Origin: UBA1756 sp045130235
GTDB lineage: Bacteria > Bacteroidota > Bacteroidia > Bacteroidales > WCHB1-69
DNA: 64,000 nt
NCBI GenBank assembly: GCA_045130235.1
Contig: JBGUPJ010000008.1
Coordinates: 1-64,000 of the forward strand
Direction of reading: 5' to 3'
The translations under genes and the position numbers were made by a program. A model generated the notes under the pieces. It was not told where the DNA came from, searched no databases, and worked only from the letters and a program-made list of their open reading frames with translations. Every line of letters begins with the position of its first letter. Position 1 is the stretch's first letter. Positions 33,984-41,523 of this stretch are shown here, piece after piece.

Positions 33984-35711
33984 TTATAATTTCAATGAGG
34001 CCTTCACTTTTTCGATTTTGGCATTGAGTTCATTAGAAGTTTTTTCAAAAGATTGCAAATCAGATAATTCTTCTTTCACCCCGAAATAGAATTTGATTTT
34101 CGGCTCGGTGCCGGAAGGTCTGACGGTGATCTTGGTGCCGTCGGCGGTGAAAAACTGCAGCACGTCTGACTTCGGCAGGGTGATGGGCGATGTGGTGCCG
34201 TTCTGACAGTCTTGTGCGATGCTCTGTTTGTAGTCCATCATGCGTACGACGGGCGAGCCGTTTACCTCTTTCGGCGGCTGGTTGCGGAAGTCGCTCATCA
34301 TCTGTTGGATTTCCGCCGCGCCGGCCTGTCCCTTGCGGGTGATGGAGAGCAGCGACTCTTTGTAGAAGCCGTATTGCAGGTAGAGCTCTTGCAGCTGACG
34401 GTACAGACTCTTGCCGCTGTCGGCCAGCACGGCCGCCATCTCCGCAATCATGCAGCAGGCCGACACCGCATCCTTATCGCGCACGAAGTCGCCGACCAGA
34501 TAGCCATAGCTCTCCTCGCCGCCCACGATAAACTGCTTGTCCGGACTGTTCTGAATCTGCTCGGCGATGTATTTGAAACCGGTCAGCACGTCGGGACACT
34601 CCACGCCGAAGGAGGCGGAGATGTCGCGAATCAGCTCGGTAGTCACGATGGTCTTCACGGTGAACTCTTTGCCGGTGAGCTTGCCGCTGTTTTTCCATTG
34701 CGAAAGGATGTAATATACTAACAGTGAGCCAGTCATGTTGCCGTTCAGGAGAATCATCTGTCCATGGTCGTCGCGCACGGCAATGCCCACACGGTCGGCA
34801 TCGGGGTCGGTGGCGAGCACCAGGTCGGCCTGTATCTCATCGGCCTTGCGCATGGCCAGCTCCATGGCGGTGCGCTCCTCGGGGTTGGGGGATGCCACCG
34901 TCGGGAAGTTGCCGTCGGGCGTTTTCTGCGACTCCAGCACGGTGACATTGGTGAAACCGTACATCTCCAAGGCCTTGGGTACCATGGTGATGCCTGTTCC
35001 GTGAAGCGGCGTATAGACAATCTTGAGGTCGTGCTGGCGCTGGATGGCCTCCGGATTCAGCGTCAGCGCTTTGATGCGTGCCAGATATACATCGTCCACC
35101 TCGCGGCCGATGATGCGGATGCGGTCGTCGCCACCCTCCCAGAGGATCTGGTCGTAGGAGGTTACGGCATTTACCTCATCGATGATGCCATGGTCGTGCG
35201 GGGGTACAATCTGTCCGCCATCGCCCCAATACACCTTGTAGCCGTTGTACTCCTTAGGGTTGTGCGAGGCAGTCACCATCACGCCGGCATGACAGTGCAG
35301 GTGGCGTACGGCAAAGGAGAGCTCAGGCGTGGGGCGCAGGTCCTCGAAGAGGTAGCAAAGGATACCGTTGGCGGCCATCACGCGGGCGGTCACCTCAGCG
35401 AAGAAGCGGCTGTTGTTGCGCGAGTCGTGCGAAACCACCACCTTCAGCTCCGTGCCAGGAAGGCTCTTTTTCAAGTAGTTGGCTAAACCCTGGGTGGCTG
35501 CGCCCACCGTGTAACGGTTCATGCGGTTGGTGCCCACGCCCATGATGCCGCGCAGGCCGCCGGTGCCAAACTCCAGCGTACGGTAGAAACTCTCGTTGAG
35601 CTCGTTCGGGTCCTCATTGATGAGCCGCTGCACCTCATCGCGCGTCTCTTTATCGAAATAGTCTGATAACCAAGTTTTTGCTTTCTCAATAATGTCAGTA
35701 TTCATATCCAA
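33984..35711 (-). CDS. Phosphoglucomutase/phosphomannomutase
   Basis: 575 residues, alpha-D-phosphohexomutase superfamily of the PgcA-like long type. The phosphoserine loop is VTASHNPKEYNGYKVYW, the metal loop ATDPDADRVGIA, the sugar-binding loop GGEESYGYL and the phosphate-binding loop VRPSGTEPKIKFY. It interconverts hexose 1- and 6-phosphates and so feeds nucleotide-sugar and glycogen synthesis. Start may be this ATG or the second one six bases on (MNTDIIEKA). The leader contains a copy of the A+T-rich repeat. Confidence 0.94.
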   Translation of the reverse strand: MDMNTDIIEKAKTWLSDYFDKETRDEVQRLINEDPNELNESFYRTLEFGTGGLRGIMGVGTNRMNRYTVGAATQGLANYLKKSLPGTELKVVVSHDSRNNSRFFAEVTARVMAANGILCYLFEDLRPTPELSFAVRHLHCHAGVMVTASHNPKEYNGYKVYWGDGGQIVPPHDHGIIDEVNAVTSYDQILWEGGDDRIRIIGREVDDVYLARIKALTLNPEAIQRQHDLKIVYTPLHGTGITMVPKALEMYGFTNVTVLESQKTPDGNFPTVASPNPEERTAMELAMRKADEIQADLVLATDPDADRVGIAVRDDHGQMILLNGNMTGSLLVYYILSQWKNSGKLTGKEFTVKTIVTTELIRDISASFGVECPDVLTGFKYIAEQIQNSPDKQFIVGGEESYGYLVGDFVRDKDAVSACCMIAEMAAVLADSGKSLYRQLQELYLQYGFYKESLLSITRKGQAGAAEIQQMMSDFRNQPPKEVNGSPVVRMMDYKQSIAQDCQNGTTSPITLPKSDVLQFFTADGTKITVRPSGTEPKIKFYFGVKEELSDLQSFEKTSNELNAKIEKVKASLKL

Positions 35712-35713
35712 TA

Positions 35714-35763
35714 TTTTTCAATTTTCAACTTTCAATTTTCAATTCTCAGTTTTCAATTTTCAG
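35714..35763 (-). repeat. A+T-rich dispersed repeat, minus orientation
   Basis: Reads on the minus strand as CTGAAAATTGAAAACTGAG followed by AATTGAAAATTGAAAGTTG. It lies between the YitT and phosphohexomutase genes and belongs to the family seen at 1450, 1947, 4509, 4771 and 56887. Confidence 0.75.
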
Positions 35764-36653
35764 AGTTTTATCTCCTCAAAATTCTTACCAAACACGCTCT
35801 GCACCTTTGAGATGGAGATGAAGGCCGTGTTGTCCACCTCTTTGATGATGCGGATGATGTTGGCGCGGTCGGTGCGGTGCGAGACGATGAGCAGCACTTC
35901 GGTGTCCTGATGGTTGTAGCTGCCCGTTCCTTTCAGGAAGGTGGCGCCACGATGCAGCTCGTTGTTGATGCGTTCTGCGATTTCGTGGTTTTTCTTCGAG
36001 AATACCATGAACTGGAAGGTCTGACGATAACCGTCGATGACGAGGTCGGAGACGATGATATAGACAAACAGCACTACGGCGCTATATACCAGCAGTACGG
36101 GATTGTGGGTGGTGAGGATGGATGAGAGAACGATGAAAATGTTGAGGTATAGGCTGGTACGGCCGTAAGAAACGCGTCGGTATTTGGCAATCATCAGCAC
36201 GATGATGTCGGTGCCGCCAGTGTTGCCTCCATTGGTGAGGGCGATGCCGATGCCGAGTCCCGACAGCGCGGCGCCGATCATGGCGCACATGAAGGGGTCA
36301 TCGGGGATGATGGGGTGCCCGTAAAAGTTCAGAAGGAAGTCGTACAGCGACTGTCCGACCTGCAGCAGCAGGGAGAGCAGCACCGAGCAGATGAGCGTGT
36401 CGATGCAGAACCTGCGGCCGAGGATTTTCCATGCGATGCCAATCAGGATGAGGTTGAGCACCAAAGCGGAAACAGAGACGGGGATCTTGTCGCATGCGAA
36501 ATAGATGATGGCCGAGATACCGCTGATGCCGCCGCCGGTGATCTGGTGGGGGATAAGGAAGAAGGTCCAGCCGAAGGCGAAGACGGCGAGACCGATAAAG
36601 ACGAACAGGTATTTCTCAGCTTCCTGCAGGAATTTTTTGGTGTTGGGTTTCAT
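35760..36653 (-). CDS. YitT-family membrane protein
   Basis: 297 residues with five or six membrane helices (about 14-36, 55-75, 82-105, 120-145, 160-200) and a C-terminal cytoplasmic DUF2179 domain (GYRQTFQFMVFSKKNHEIAERIN..., GATFLKGTGSYNHQDTEVLLIVSHRTD). GGGISGISAIIYF and NGGNTGGTDIIVLMIAKY are family hallmarks. Function is not established; the DUF2179 domain is similar to PII-like ligand-binding folds. It starts one base after the stop of the small lipoprotein gene. Confidence 0.92.
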   Translation of the reverse strand: MKPNTKKFLQEAEKYLFVFIGLAVFAFGWTFFLIPHQITGGGISGISAIIYFACDKIPVSVSALVLNLILIGIAWKILGRRFCIDTLICSVLLSLLLQVGQSLYDFLLNFYGHPIIPDDPFMCAMIGAALSGLGIGIALTNGGNTGGTDIIVLMIAKYRRVSYGRTSLYLNIFIVLSSILTTHNPVLLVYSAVVLFVYIIVSDLVIDGYRQTFQFMVFSKKNHEIAERINNELHRGATFLKGTGSYNHQDTEVLLIVSHRTDRANIIRIIKEVDNTAFISISKVQSVFGKNFEEIKL

Positions 36654-36654
36654 G

Positions 36655-36840
36655 TCAGTATGTTTTTTCGGCGATGAGACAAGTGGTGGTGTCGGTATGT
36701 GCAGGCACGTTCTCGCAGCCGCAGTGGCGGTCGCGGCGGTGCGGTCGTGCCCCCTGAATCTTGGGCGCGCACGATTCCATGACCAAGGTGGTCAGAAAGA
36801 TACCTGTGAGGAGTAGCGGCAGAGATGCAATCGGCTTCAT
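36655..36840 (-). CDS. Small lipoprotein
   Basis: 61 residues. A signal peptide precedes LVMESC, a lipobox-like site at C24; the mature peptide is short, with H/R-rich HRRDRHCGCENVPAHTDTTTC. Similar tiny Cys-containing lipoproteins are common in Bacteroidales; the role is unknown. It has a clear promoter and is directly followed by yitT, with the stop two bases from the yitT start, so the two are probably one transcript. Confidence 0.65.
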   Translation of the reverse strand: MKPIASLPLLLTGIFLTTLVMESCAPKIQGARPHRRDRHCGCENVPAHTDTTTCLIAEKTY

Positions 36841-36866
36841 GATGATGAAATTTAGATTTGCAGCCG

Positions 36867-36874
36867 CAAAAGTA
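36867..36874 (-). promoter_or_regulatory. -7 box for the small lipoprotein and yitT
   Basis: Minus strand TACTTTTG followed by CGGCTG, 27 bp before the ATG at 36840; divergent from the promoter at 36925, with the same CGGCTG following both boxes. Confidence 0.6.
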
Positions 36875-36924
36875 CGACTTTTTCATCAAATAATCACGAT
36901 GGCCTATAATTTCGGAAAAATGAT

Positions 36925-36932
36925 TATCTTTG
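36925..36932 (+). promoter_or_regulatory. -7 box for the YhcG-like nuclease
   Basis: TATCTTTG followed by CGGCTG; leader of about 95 nt to the ATG at 37034. Confidence 0.6.
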
Positions 36933-37033
36933 CGGCTGGAATTCGCAGATGAGATGAGAAGAAGAATATTATGCTCAATAGTGTCATATAACATATTGTA
37001 AAACAAAGAATTATACACTAATTAAACTTCAAG

Positions 37034-38104
37034 ATGATGAAAGAAGATTTTAATCTCACACCGACTACCGCCGATTCTATCGAGCACACATTAAGCGAAG
37101 ATGACTATAAATTGCTTCTTGAGCACTTGGCTGCCGACATCAAAAGTACCAGAATTTCCATTGCCAGACGGATTAATGGCTCTGTTATGCAGCTCTATTG
37201 GAAAATTGGGCAGCAACTTTCGGAACGCACTGTCGCGGAGGGATATGGGAGCGCCATTATTAAGAGACTTTCTGCAGACTTGAAAGCAGAGTTCCCCAAT
37301 ATGGGTTTTTCACCCCGTAATTTATGGGATATGAAGCGTTTTTACGAACGCTTTTCCGCGACTGATCAAAAACTGCAACAACTTGTCGCAGTTTTGCCAT
37401 GGGGACACAACCTTTTATTAATGAATAAGTTATCATCTCCAGATGCCATTTTATACTATGCTAATGAAGCAGTAAAACAGGGTTGGACTCGAAATGTCCT
37501 GCTAAACTATATCAAGGCTGATGCATACGGACAAAGCAAATTGCTGAAACAGCATAATTTTGCGACGGTTTTACCAGATAATTTACAAGAGCAAGCTGAC
37601 GAAATCCTAAAAAGCCGTTATAATCTTGCTTTTCTTGGAGTGGAACAGCCCTTGAAAGAACTGGAAGTAGAGAAACTGCTGGTTGAAAAAATCCGGTTTC
37701 TCATTCTTGAGTTGGGGAATGGCTATTCATTTATTGGCAACCAGTACAGGTTGGAACTTAATGGGAAAGAATATTTTGTGGATATGCTGTTTTTCAACCG
37801 ATGCACGAAATCGCTCGTGGCTATTGAATTGAAAATTGGAGATTTTAAGCCTGAATATGTGAGCAAGATGGGATTTTATCTTTCGCTGTTGGACAAAAAT
37901 GTGCGCTTGGAGGGTGAAAATCCTTCCATCGGGATTATATTGTGCGCTGATAAGGATAATGATGAAGTGGAAATTGCGTTGCAAACCGCCAATGCACCCA
38001 TCGGTGTGGCAGAGTACCAGCTTAATTTCCCCGAACAAAAAATAAAGGAATTGATTAGAAACGAAATTAAAAACCAAAACAATATTATAAAAGAAGAATT
38101 ATAA
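37034..38104 (+). CDS. YhcG-like PDDEXK nuclease (DUF1016)
   Basis: 356 residues. The N-terminal DUF1016 domain (YWKIGQQLSERTV...GYGSAIIKRLSADLKAEFPNMGFSPRNLWDMKRFYE) is followed by a PDDEXK-type nuclease domain, with the core FVDMLFFNRCTKSLVAIELKIGDF (D and E-x-K) at about 240-265. YhcG-type proteins cluster with restriction-modification and other defence genes. Here it heads a run with an EcoRI-type methyltransferase, a RAYT and an HNH protein. The role in defence is inferred from neighbours. The second ATG three bases on is an alternative start. Confidence 0.9.
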   Translation: MMKEDFNLTPTTADSIEHTLSEDDYKLLLEHLAADIKSTRISIARRINGSVMQLYWKIGQQLSERTVAEGYGSAIIKRLSADLKAEFPNMGFSPRNLWDMKRFYERFSATDQKLQQLVAVLPWGHNLLLMNKLSSPDAILYYANEAVKQGWTRNVLLNYIKADAYGQSKLLKQHNFATVLPDNLQEQADEILKSRYNLAFLGVEQPLKELEVEKLLVEKIRFLILELGNGYSFIGNQYRLELNGKEYFVDMLFFNRCTKSLVAIELKIGDFKPEYVSKMGFYLSLLDKNVRLEGENPSIGIILCADKDNDEVEIALQTANAPIGVAEYQLNFPEQKIKELIRNEIKNQNNIIKEEL

Positions 38105-38140
38105 ATAACATATTATAAACCAAAGCATTAGCTATTATTT

Positions 38141-38318
38141 CGCGTTTAGCCAAGAGCCTCGGAAACTATTTGGAAATAAACACTCAGAAATAATATCTGG
38201 CAGTCTTTCAGAATGGAAGACTTTACGAGTAGATTAATGCAATGCTTGTGCCGAATAGGTGCAGGCAACTTGTTTACTCGTAGAGGTTTCCGTCCGAGGC
38301 CGCCTCTCAGCTAAACGC
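38141..38318 (+). ncRNA. Candidate structured RNA or paired-arm element upstream of the methyltransferase
   Basis: About 178 nt with nested complementary arms: GCGTTTAGC (38142-38150) with GCTAAACGC (38310-38318); GCCTCGGA (38156-38163) with TCCGAGGC (38293-38300); hairpin GTCTTTC/GGAAGAC (38203-38221); stem CTTTACGAGTA (38221-38231) with TACTCGTAGAG (38275-38285) enclosing a 9-bp hairpin GCTTGTGCC/GGTGCAGGC (38244-38266). This is a multibranched fold, more than expected by chance. I recognise no known riboswitch or RNA family. It could be an ncRNA, a cis-regulator of the methylase, or a miniature transposable element with inverted ends. Confidence 0.45.
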
Positions 38319-38382
38319 AATAAGGGGCTTGCACCTTTCTTTTTGCGTTGCGGATAATGGAAATGCGATAACTGTTATCCGT

Positions 38383-39501
38383 ATGGCCAACCAAAATCTG
38401 AATGCGGCAAAAAACGCGAAAAAGGACGAGTTTTATACACAACTTGTTGATATTGAGAATGAATTAAAGCATTACAAAGCTCATTTCAAAGGTAAAACCG
38501 TGCTGTGCAACTGCGATGACCCGCGAATAAGCAATTTCTTCCACTATTTCAGTTACCATTTTGAGCAGTTGGGACTGAAAAAGCTCATCACCACCTGCTA
38601 CAAAAACCAGAATCGCGATTTGTTCTCACAAAATGATTCAGAAAGAGCCATTTGGTTAGAATATTTCGGCGACAAGAACAACAACCGCGTGCCCGATCCC
38701 GAAGAGATTGGTATTCACTATTTGAATGGAGATGGCGATTTCCGTTCACAGGAATGTATTGAGTTGCTGAAAGAGGCCGACATTGTGGTGACCAATCCAC
38801 CATTTTCTCTTTTCCGTGAATATGTGGCACAATTGATGAAGTATGAGAAGAAGTTTGTAATTGTTGGACATCAAAATGCCATCACATACAAAGAAATTTT
38901 TCCATTGATAAAAGAAAATAAAATCTGGTTGGGGTATGGTTTCAAAGGTGGTGCTGGACATTTTATCAGTAAATACGAAGACACTGCCACGGCTGGGGAC
39001 CATCGTGAAGGAATGATTCGTGTTTCGGGTGTGAACTGGTTCACAAATTTGGAAATACCGAAACGAAATGAGGATTTAATTTTATACAAATCGTATAATT
39101 CCGAAGAATACCCGACATACGATAATTATGATATTATAAATGTAAACAAAACCTCAGAAATCCCAATGGATTATGATGGGGTAATGGGCGTGCCAATTAC
39201 ATTTTTGGATAAATACAATCCGGAACAATTTGAAATAATTAACTGTAACAACTATAGAAAATCGGATAAAGTACCATATAAAGAGCATGGATTGATCAAA
39301 GACAAAGAGGGTGCGATTAATGGAAAACCAACATACGTACGCATCCCTATTCGCCGTCGGCAACGGGCGGATGACGTTGTAGAGACGTGCCATGGCGCGT
39401 CTCTACGGACGGAACAACCCCACCCCTATCCACAATCCGACCCCGCCCTGCCGATGGCCGCCGAACCGGATGCGGAATACGGGGTGAAATCAAAATTGTA
39501 G
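38383..39501 (+). CDS. EcoRI-type adenine-specific DNA methyltransferase, 3' end altered by repeats
   Basis: 372 residues from MANQNLNAAKNAKKDEFYTQL; the frame is open further upstream only with a TTG start. KDEFYTQLVDIENEL, FKGKTVLCNCDDPRISNFFHYF and the catalytic ADIVVTNPPFSLFREYV (NPPF) are typical of EcoRI-family N6-adenine methyltransferases, which use SAM. After TYVRIPIRRR the sequence runs into a 28-bp palindrome (VETCHGASLRTE), about 30 unrelated residues and a stop codon that belongs to a second repeat copy, so the native C-terminus is lost or modified. Likely partner for a restriction activity in the same cluster. Confidence 0.88.
   Translation: MANQNLNAAKNAKKDEFYTQLVDIENELKHYKAHFKGKTVLCNCDDPRISNFFHYFSYHFEQLGLKKLITTCYKNQNRDLFSQNDSERAIWLEYFGDKNNNRVPDPEEIGIHYLNGDGDFRSQECIELLKEADIVVTNPPFSLFREYVAQLMKYEKKFVIVGHQNAITYKEIFPLIKENKIWLGYGFKGGAGHFISKYEDTATAGDHREGMIRVSGVNWFTNLEIPKRNEDLILYKSYNSEEYPTYDNYDIINVNKTSEIPMDYDGVMGVPITFLDKYNPEQFEIINCNNYRKSDKVPYKEHGLIKDKEGAINGKPTYVRIPIRRRQRADDVVETCHGASLRTEQPHPYPQSDPALPMAAEPDAEYGVKSKL
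39379..39406. repeat. 28-bp palindrome inside the methyltransferase gene
   Basis: GTAGAGACG, 10-base centre TGCCATGGCG, CGTCTCTAC: perfect or near-perfect palindrome. It is read as VETCHGASL in the methyltransferase frame. Confidence 0.9.
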
Positions 39502-39509
39502 AGACGTGC
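39498..39509. repeat. Half copy of the 28-bp palindrome
   Basis: GTAGAGACGTGC matches the left arm and part of the centre, then diverges. It supplies the TAG stop of the methyltransferase gene. Confidence 0.7.
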
Positions 39510-39519
39510 AAGGTCGTGA

Positions 39520-39590
39520 AAATGGTGGAACCGTGCCGTGTCGCGAAAATTGTAGAGACGTGCCATGGCGCGTCTCTACGGACGGGAAAA
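39520..39590. repeat. 71-bp composite repeat, copy 1 (contains a 28-bp palindrome)
   Basis: This stretch, including the palindrome at 39552-39579, is repeated base for base at 39967-40037 inside the RAYT gene. It lies between the methyltransferase stop and the RAYT promoter. Confidence 0.9.
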
Positions 39591-39656
39591 TAACCCAAAC
39601 ATTTAGGAATGAAATTAATTTAATTAAAAAAATCTATAAAATTAACAAAATAATGG

Positions 39657-39664
39657 TATCTTTG
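39657..39664 (+). promoter_or_regulatory. -7 box for the RAYT gene
   Basis: TATCTTTG followed by CCG, 28 bp before the ATG at 39692. Confidence 0.6.
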
Positions 39665-39691
39665 CCGCTCTAACTAAAAATCTACTGTACT

Positions 39692-40261
39692 ATGCTCGAC
39701 GAGATGTTTATGAACAAATATCGCATTGCCTCTACCCGTGCCCAATGGCACGATTACAACGGCGGCGAGTATTTTGTAACTATTTGTACCCATGGCAGGG
39801 AACATTATTTTGGGGAAATTTCTGGTGGACAAATGAATTTGTCGGAAATTGGGAATTATGCGAATGCCGTCATTCAAAAAATACCAACACACAATCATTA
39901 TGCGGAAATCCCATTATATGTGATAATGCCCAATCACATACATTTAATTGTTATAATTGATGGTGGAAATGGTGGAACCGTGCCGTGTCGCGAAAATTGT
40001 AGAGACGTGCCATGGCGCGTCTCTACGGACGGGAAAAATACAACCATGCAGGATATTTGTAATCGTCAGGGGAAATTGTCAACCGCCATCGGCGGGATGA
40101 AACAATCCGTTACACGTTTCGCCCGAAAACACAATATCGCATTCGCATGGCAACCACGTTTTCATGACCATATTATACGTGATACGAATGAAATGAATGA
40201 TATTGCCGATTATATTGAAAATAATGTGGCAAAATGGCAAAACGACATATTTAACGTGTAG
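39692..40261 (+). CDS. REP-associated tyrosine transposase (RAYT), IS200/TnpA_REP-like
   Basis: 189 residues; MNKYRIAS at the seventh codon is an alternative start. The HUH motif is HIHLIV in YVIMPNHIHLIVII (about 79-84), GGEYFVTICTHGREHYFG is the usual N-terminal strand of Y1 transposases, and the catalytic tyrosine is probably in DIADYIENNVAKW. RAYTs are single-strand endonucleases thought to mobilise nearby palindromic REP elements. A 71-bp repeat with a palindrome is inserted in frame after the HUH motif (GGNGGTVPCRENCRDVPWRVSTDGKN), and another palindrome supplies its TAG stop. Activity after these insertions is uncertain. Confidence 0.88.
   Translation: MLDEMFMNKYRIASTRAQWHDYNGGEYFVTICTHGREHYFGEISGGQMNLSEIGNYANAVIQKIPTHNHYAEIPLYVIMPNHIHLIVIIDGGNGGTVPCRENCRDVPWRVSTDGKNTTMQDICNRQGKLSTAIGGMKQSVTRFARKHNIAFAWQPRFHDHIIRDTNEMNDIADYIENNVAKWQNDIFNV
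39967..40037. repeat. 71-bp composite repeat, copy 2, inside the RAYT gene
   Basis: Identical to 39520-39590 and containing the 28-bp palindrome at 39999-40026. It is read in frame as CRDVPWRVST in the RAYT protein. Confidence 0.9.
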
Positions 40262-40285
40262 AGACGTGCCATGGCGCGTCTCTAC
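40258..40285. repeat. 28-bp palindrome between RAYT and the DUF262-HNH gene
   Basis: GTAGAGACG-TGCCATGGCG-CGTCTCTAC. The first bases provide the RAYT stop codon, and the element lies 31 bp before the next ATG. Confidence 0.9.
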
Positions 40286-40316
40286 AAACGAAATAAACCA
40301 TAATAAAATTGACACC

Positions 40317-41408
40317 ATGCAAATCCAACTGCACCGCATCACCGTCCGCGAACTGACCGCGGGCTACCAAGACAACAACGAGAATGGCGTGCGTGCCTAC
40401 GGCGGCCGCCTCGATGTGCGCCCACCCTACCAGCGCGAATTTGTCTATAAGGAGAAACAGCGCGACGCCGTCATCGACACCCTTACGCAGGGATTTCCCC
40501 TGAACGTGATGTACTGGGCCGTGCGCGATGATGGCACCTACGAAATTATCGACGGCCAGCAGCGCACCATCTCCATCTGTCAGTATGTGAACGGCGATTT
40601 CGCCTTTATGTTCCGCTACTTCCACAACCTCCAGCCCGACGAGCAGAAACAGATTCTCGATTACGAACTGCAAGTCTATATCTGTAGCGGCTCCGACAGC
40701 GAGAAGCTCAAGTGGTTCAAAACCATCAATATAGCGGGCGAGGAATTGACCGAACAGGAACTTCGCAACGCCGTGTATGCCGGCAGCTGGGTGAGCGATG
40801 CCAAACGCTACTTCAGCAAGAACGGCGCACCTGCGGCCAAAATCGGCAGCGACTACCTCACAGGGTCCGCCATCCGGCAAGACTACCTCGAAACCGCCAT
40901 CTCGTGGATGTCGGACGGCAATATCGAGGTGTATATGGCCACCCATCAGCACGATGCGAGTGCGGCACCGCTGTGGCAGTTCTTCCAAGCCGTCATCACG
41001 TGGATAGAAACCTCATTCCGCCCCAACCGTGAGCGCAAGAAAATCATGAAGGGCGTGGATTGGGGAATGCTCTACAAGCAGTTTAAGGATGAAGTGTTTG
41101 ATTATCAAAAGATTGATGAGGAGGTAAAACGCCTCGTCTTAGATGATGATGTAACGAAGAAGACGGGCATCTACCCCTATATTCTCACCCGCAAGGAAAA
41201 GTATCTGTCCATTCGGGCGTTCACCGACGCGCAGAAGTTGGCGGCCTACGAGCGGCAGGGCGGCATCTGCGCCGATTGCGGCAAACACTTCGACCTCTCG
41301 CAGATGGAGGCCGACCACATCACGCCGTGGCACGACGGTGGCCGCACTATTGCCGACAACTGTCAGATGCTGTGCCGCGAGTGCAACCGAAGGAAGAGCG
41401 GGAAGTGA
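40317..41408 (+). CDS. DUF262 and HNH endonuclease domain protein (GmrSD-like)
   Basis: 363 residues from MQIQLHRITVREL; an upstream extension would consist of translated repeat sequence. Residues about 1-150 are a DUF262 domain with PPYQREFVYKEKQRDAVIDTL and the DGQQR motif (YEIIDGQQRTISI), a ParB/sulfiredoxin-like NTP-binding fold. The C-terminal ~60 residues are an HNH nuclease (CADCGKHFDLSQMEADHITPWHDGGRTIADNCQMLCRECNRRK). This combination is found in GmrSD-type modification-dependent restriction and related defence proteins. Next to an EcoRI-type methyltransferase it may be the restriction partner. The substrate modification is unknown. Confidence 0.88.
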   Translation: MQIQLHRITVRELTAGYQDNNENGVRAYGGRLDVRPPYQREFVYKEKQRDAVIDTLTQGFPLNVMYWAVRDDGTYEIIDGQQRTISICQYVNGDFAFMFRYFHNLQPDEQKQILDYELQVYICSGSDSEKLKWFKTINIAGEELTEQELRNAVYAGSWVSDAKRYFSKNGAPAAKIGSDYLTGSAIRQDYLETAISWMSDGNIEVYMATHQHDASAAPLWQFFQAVITWIETSFRPNRERKKIMKGVDWGMLYKQFKDEVFDYQKIDEEVKRLVLDDDVTKKTGIYPYILTRKEKYLSIRAFTDAQKLAAYERQGGICADCGKHFDLSQMEADHITPWHDGGRTIADNCQMLCRECNRRKSGK

Positions 41409-41418
41409 GGGGAAGGAA

Positions 41419-41474
41419 TGAACAATGTACAATGAACAATGAACAATGAACAATGAACAATGTACAATGTGCAA
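41419..41474. repeat. Tandem AACAATGAAC-type simple repeat
   Basis: Units of about 10 bp (AATGAACAAT, with TGTACAATG variants) repeated about five times between convergent genes. No spacers, so not a CRISPR array. Confidence 0.8.
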
Positions 41475-41523
41475 TTGGGAGGTGAGAATTGAGAGGTGAG
41501 AATGTTCAGCGGTGAGCTGTACG

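Noticed and set aside
38141..38318. Integron attC site or known riboswitch
   Set aside because: The GCTAAACGC end recalls attC core sites, but there is no integrase or cassette array, and the multibranch fold fits no riboswitch class I know; left as an unassigned structured element.
39692..40261. Ordinary IS200/IS605 insertion sequence
   Set aside because: No tnpB and no defined left and right ends; the single Y1 gene with surrounding palindromes fits a RAYT better.
41419..41474. Possible CRISPR array
   Set aside because: Units are about 10 bp and contiguous, without spacers; no cas genes in the window.
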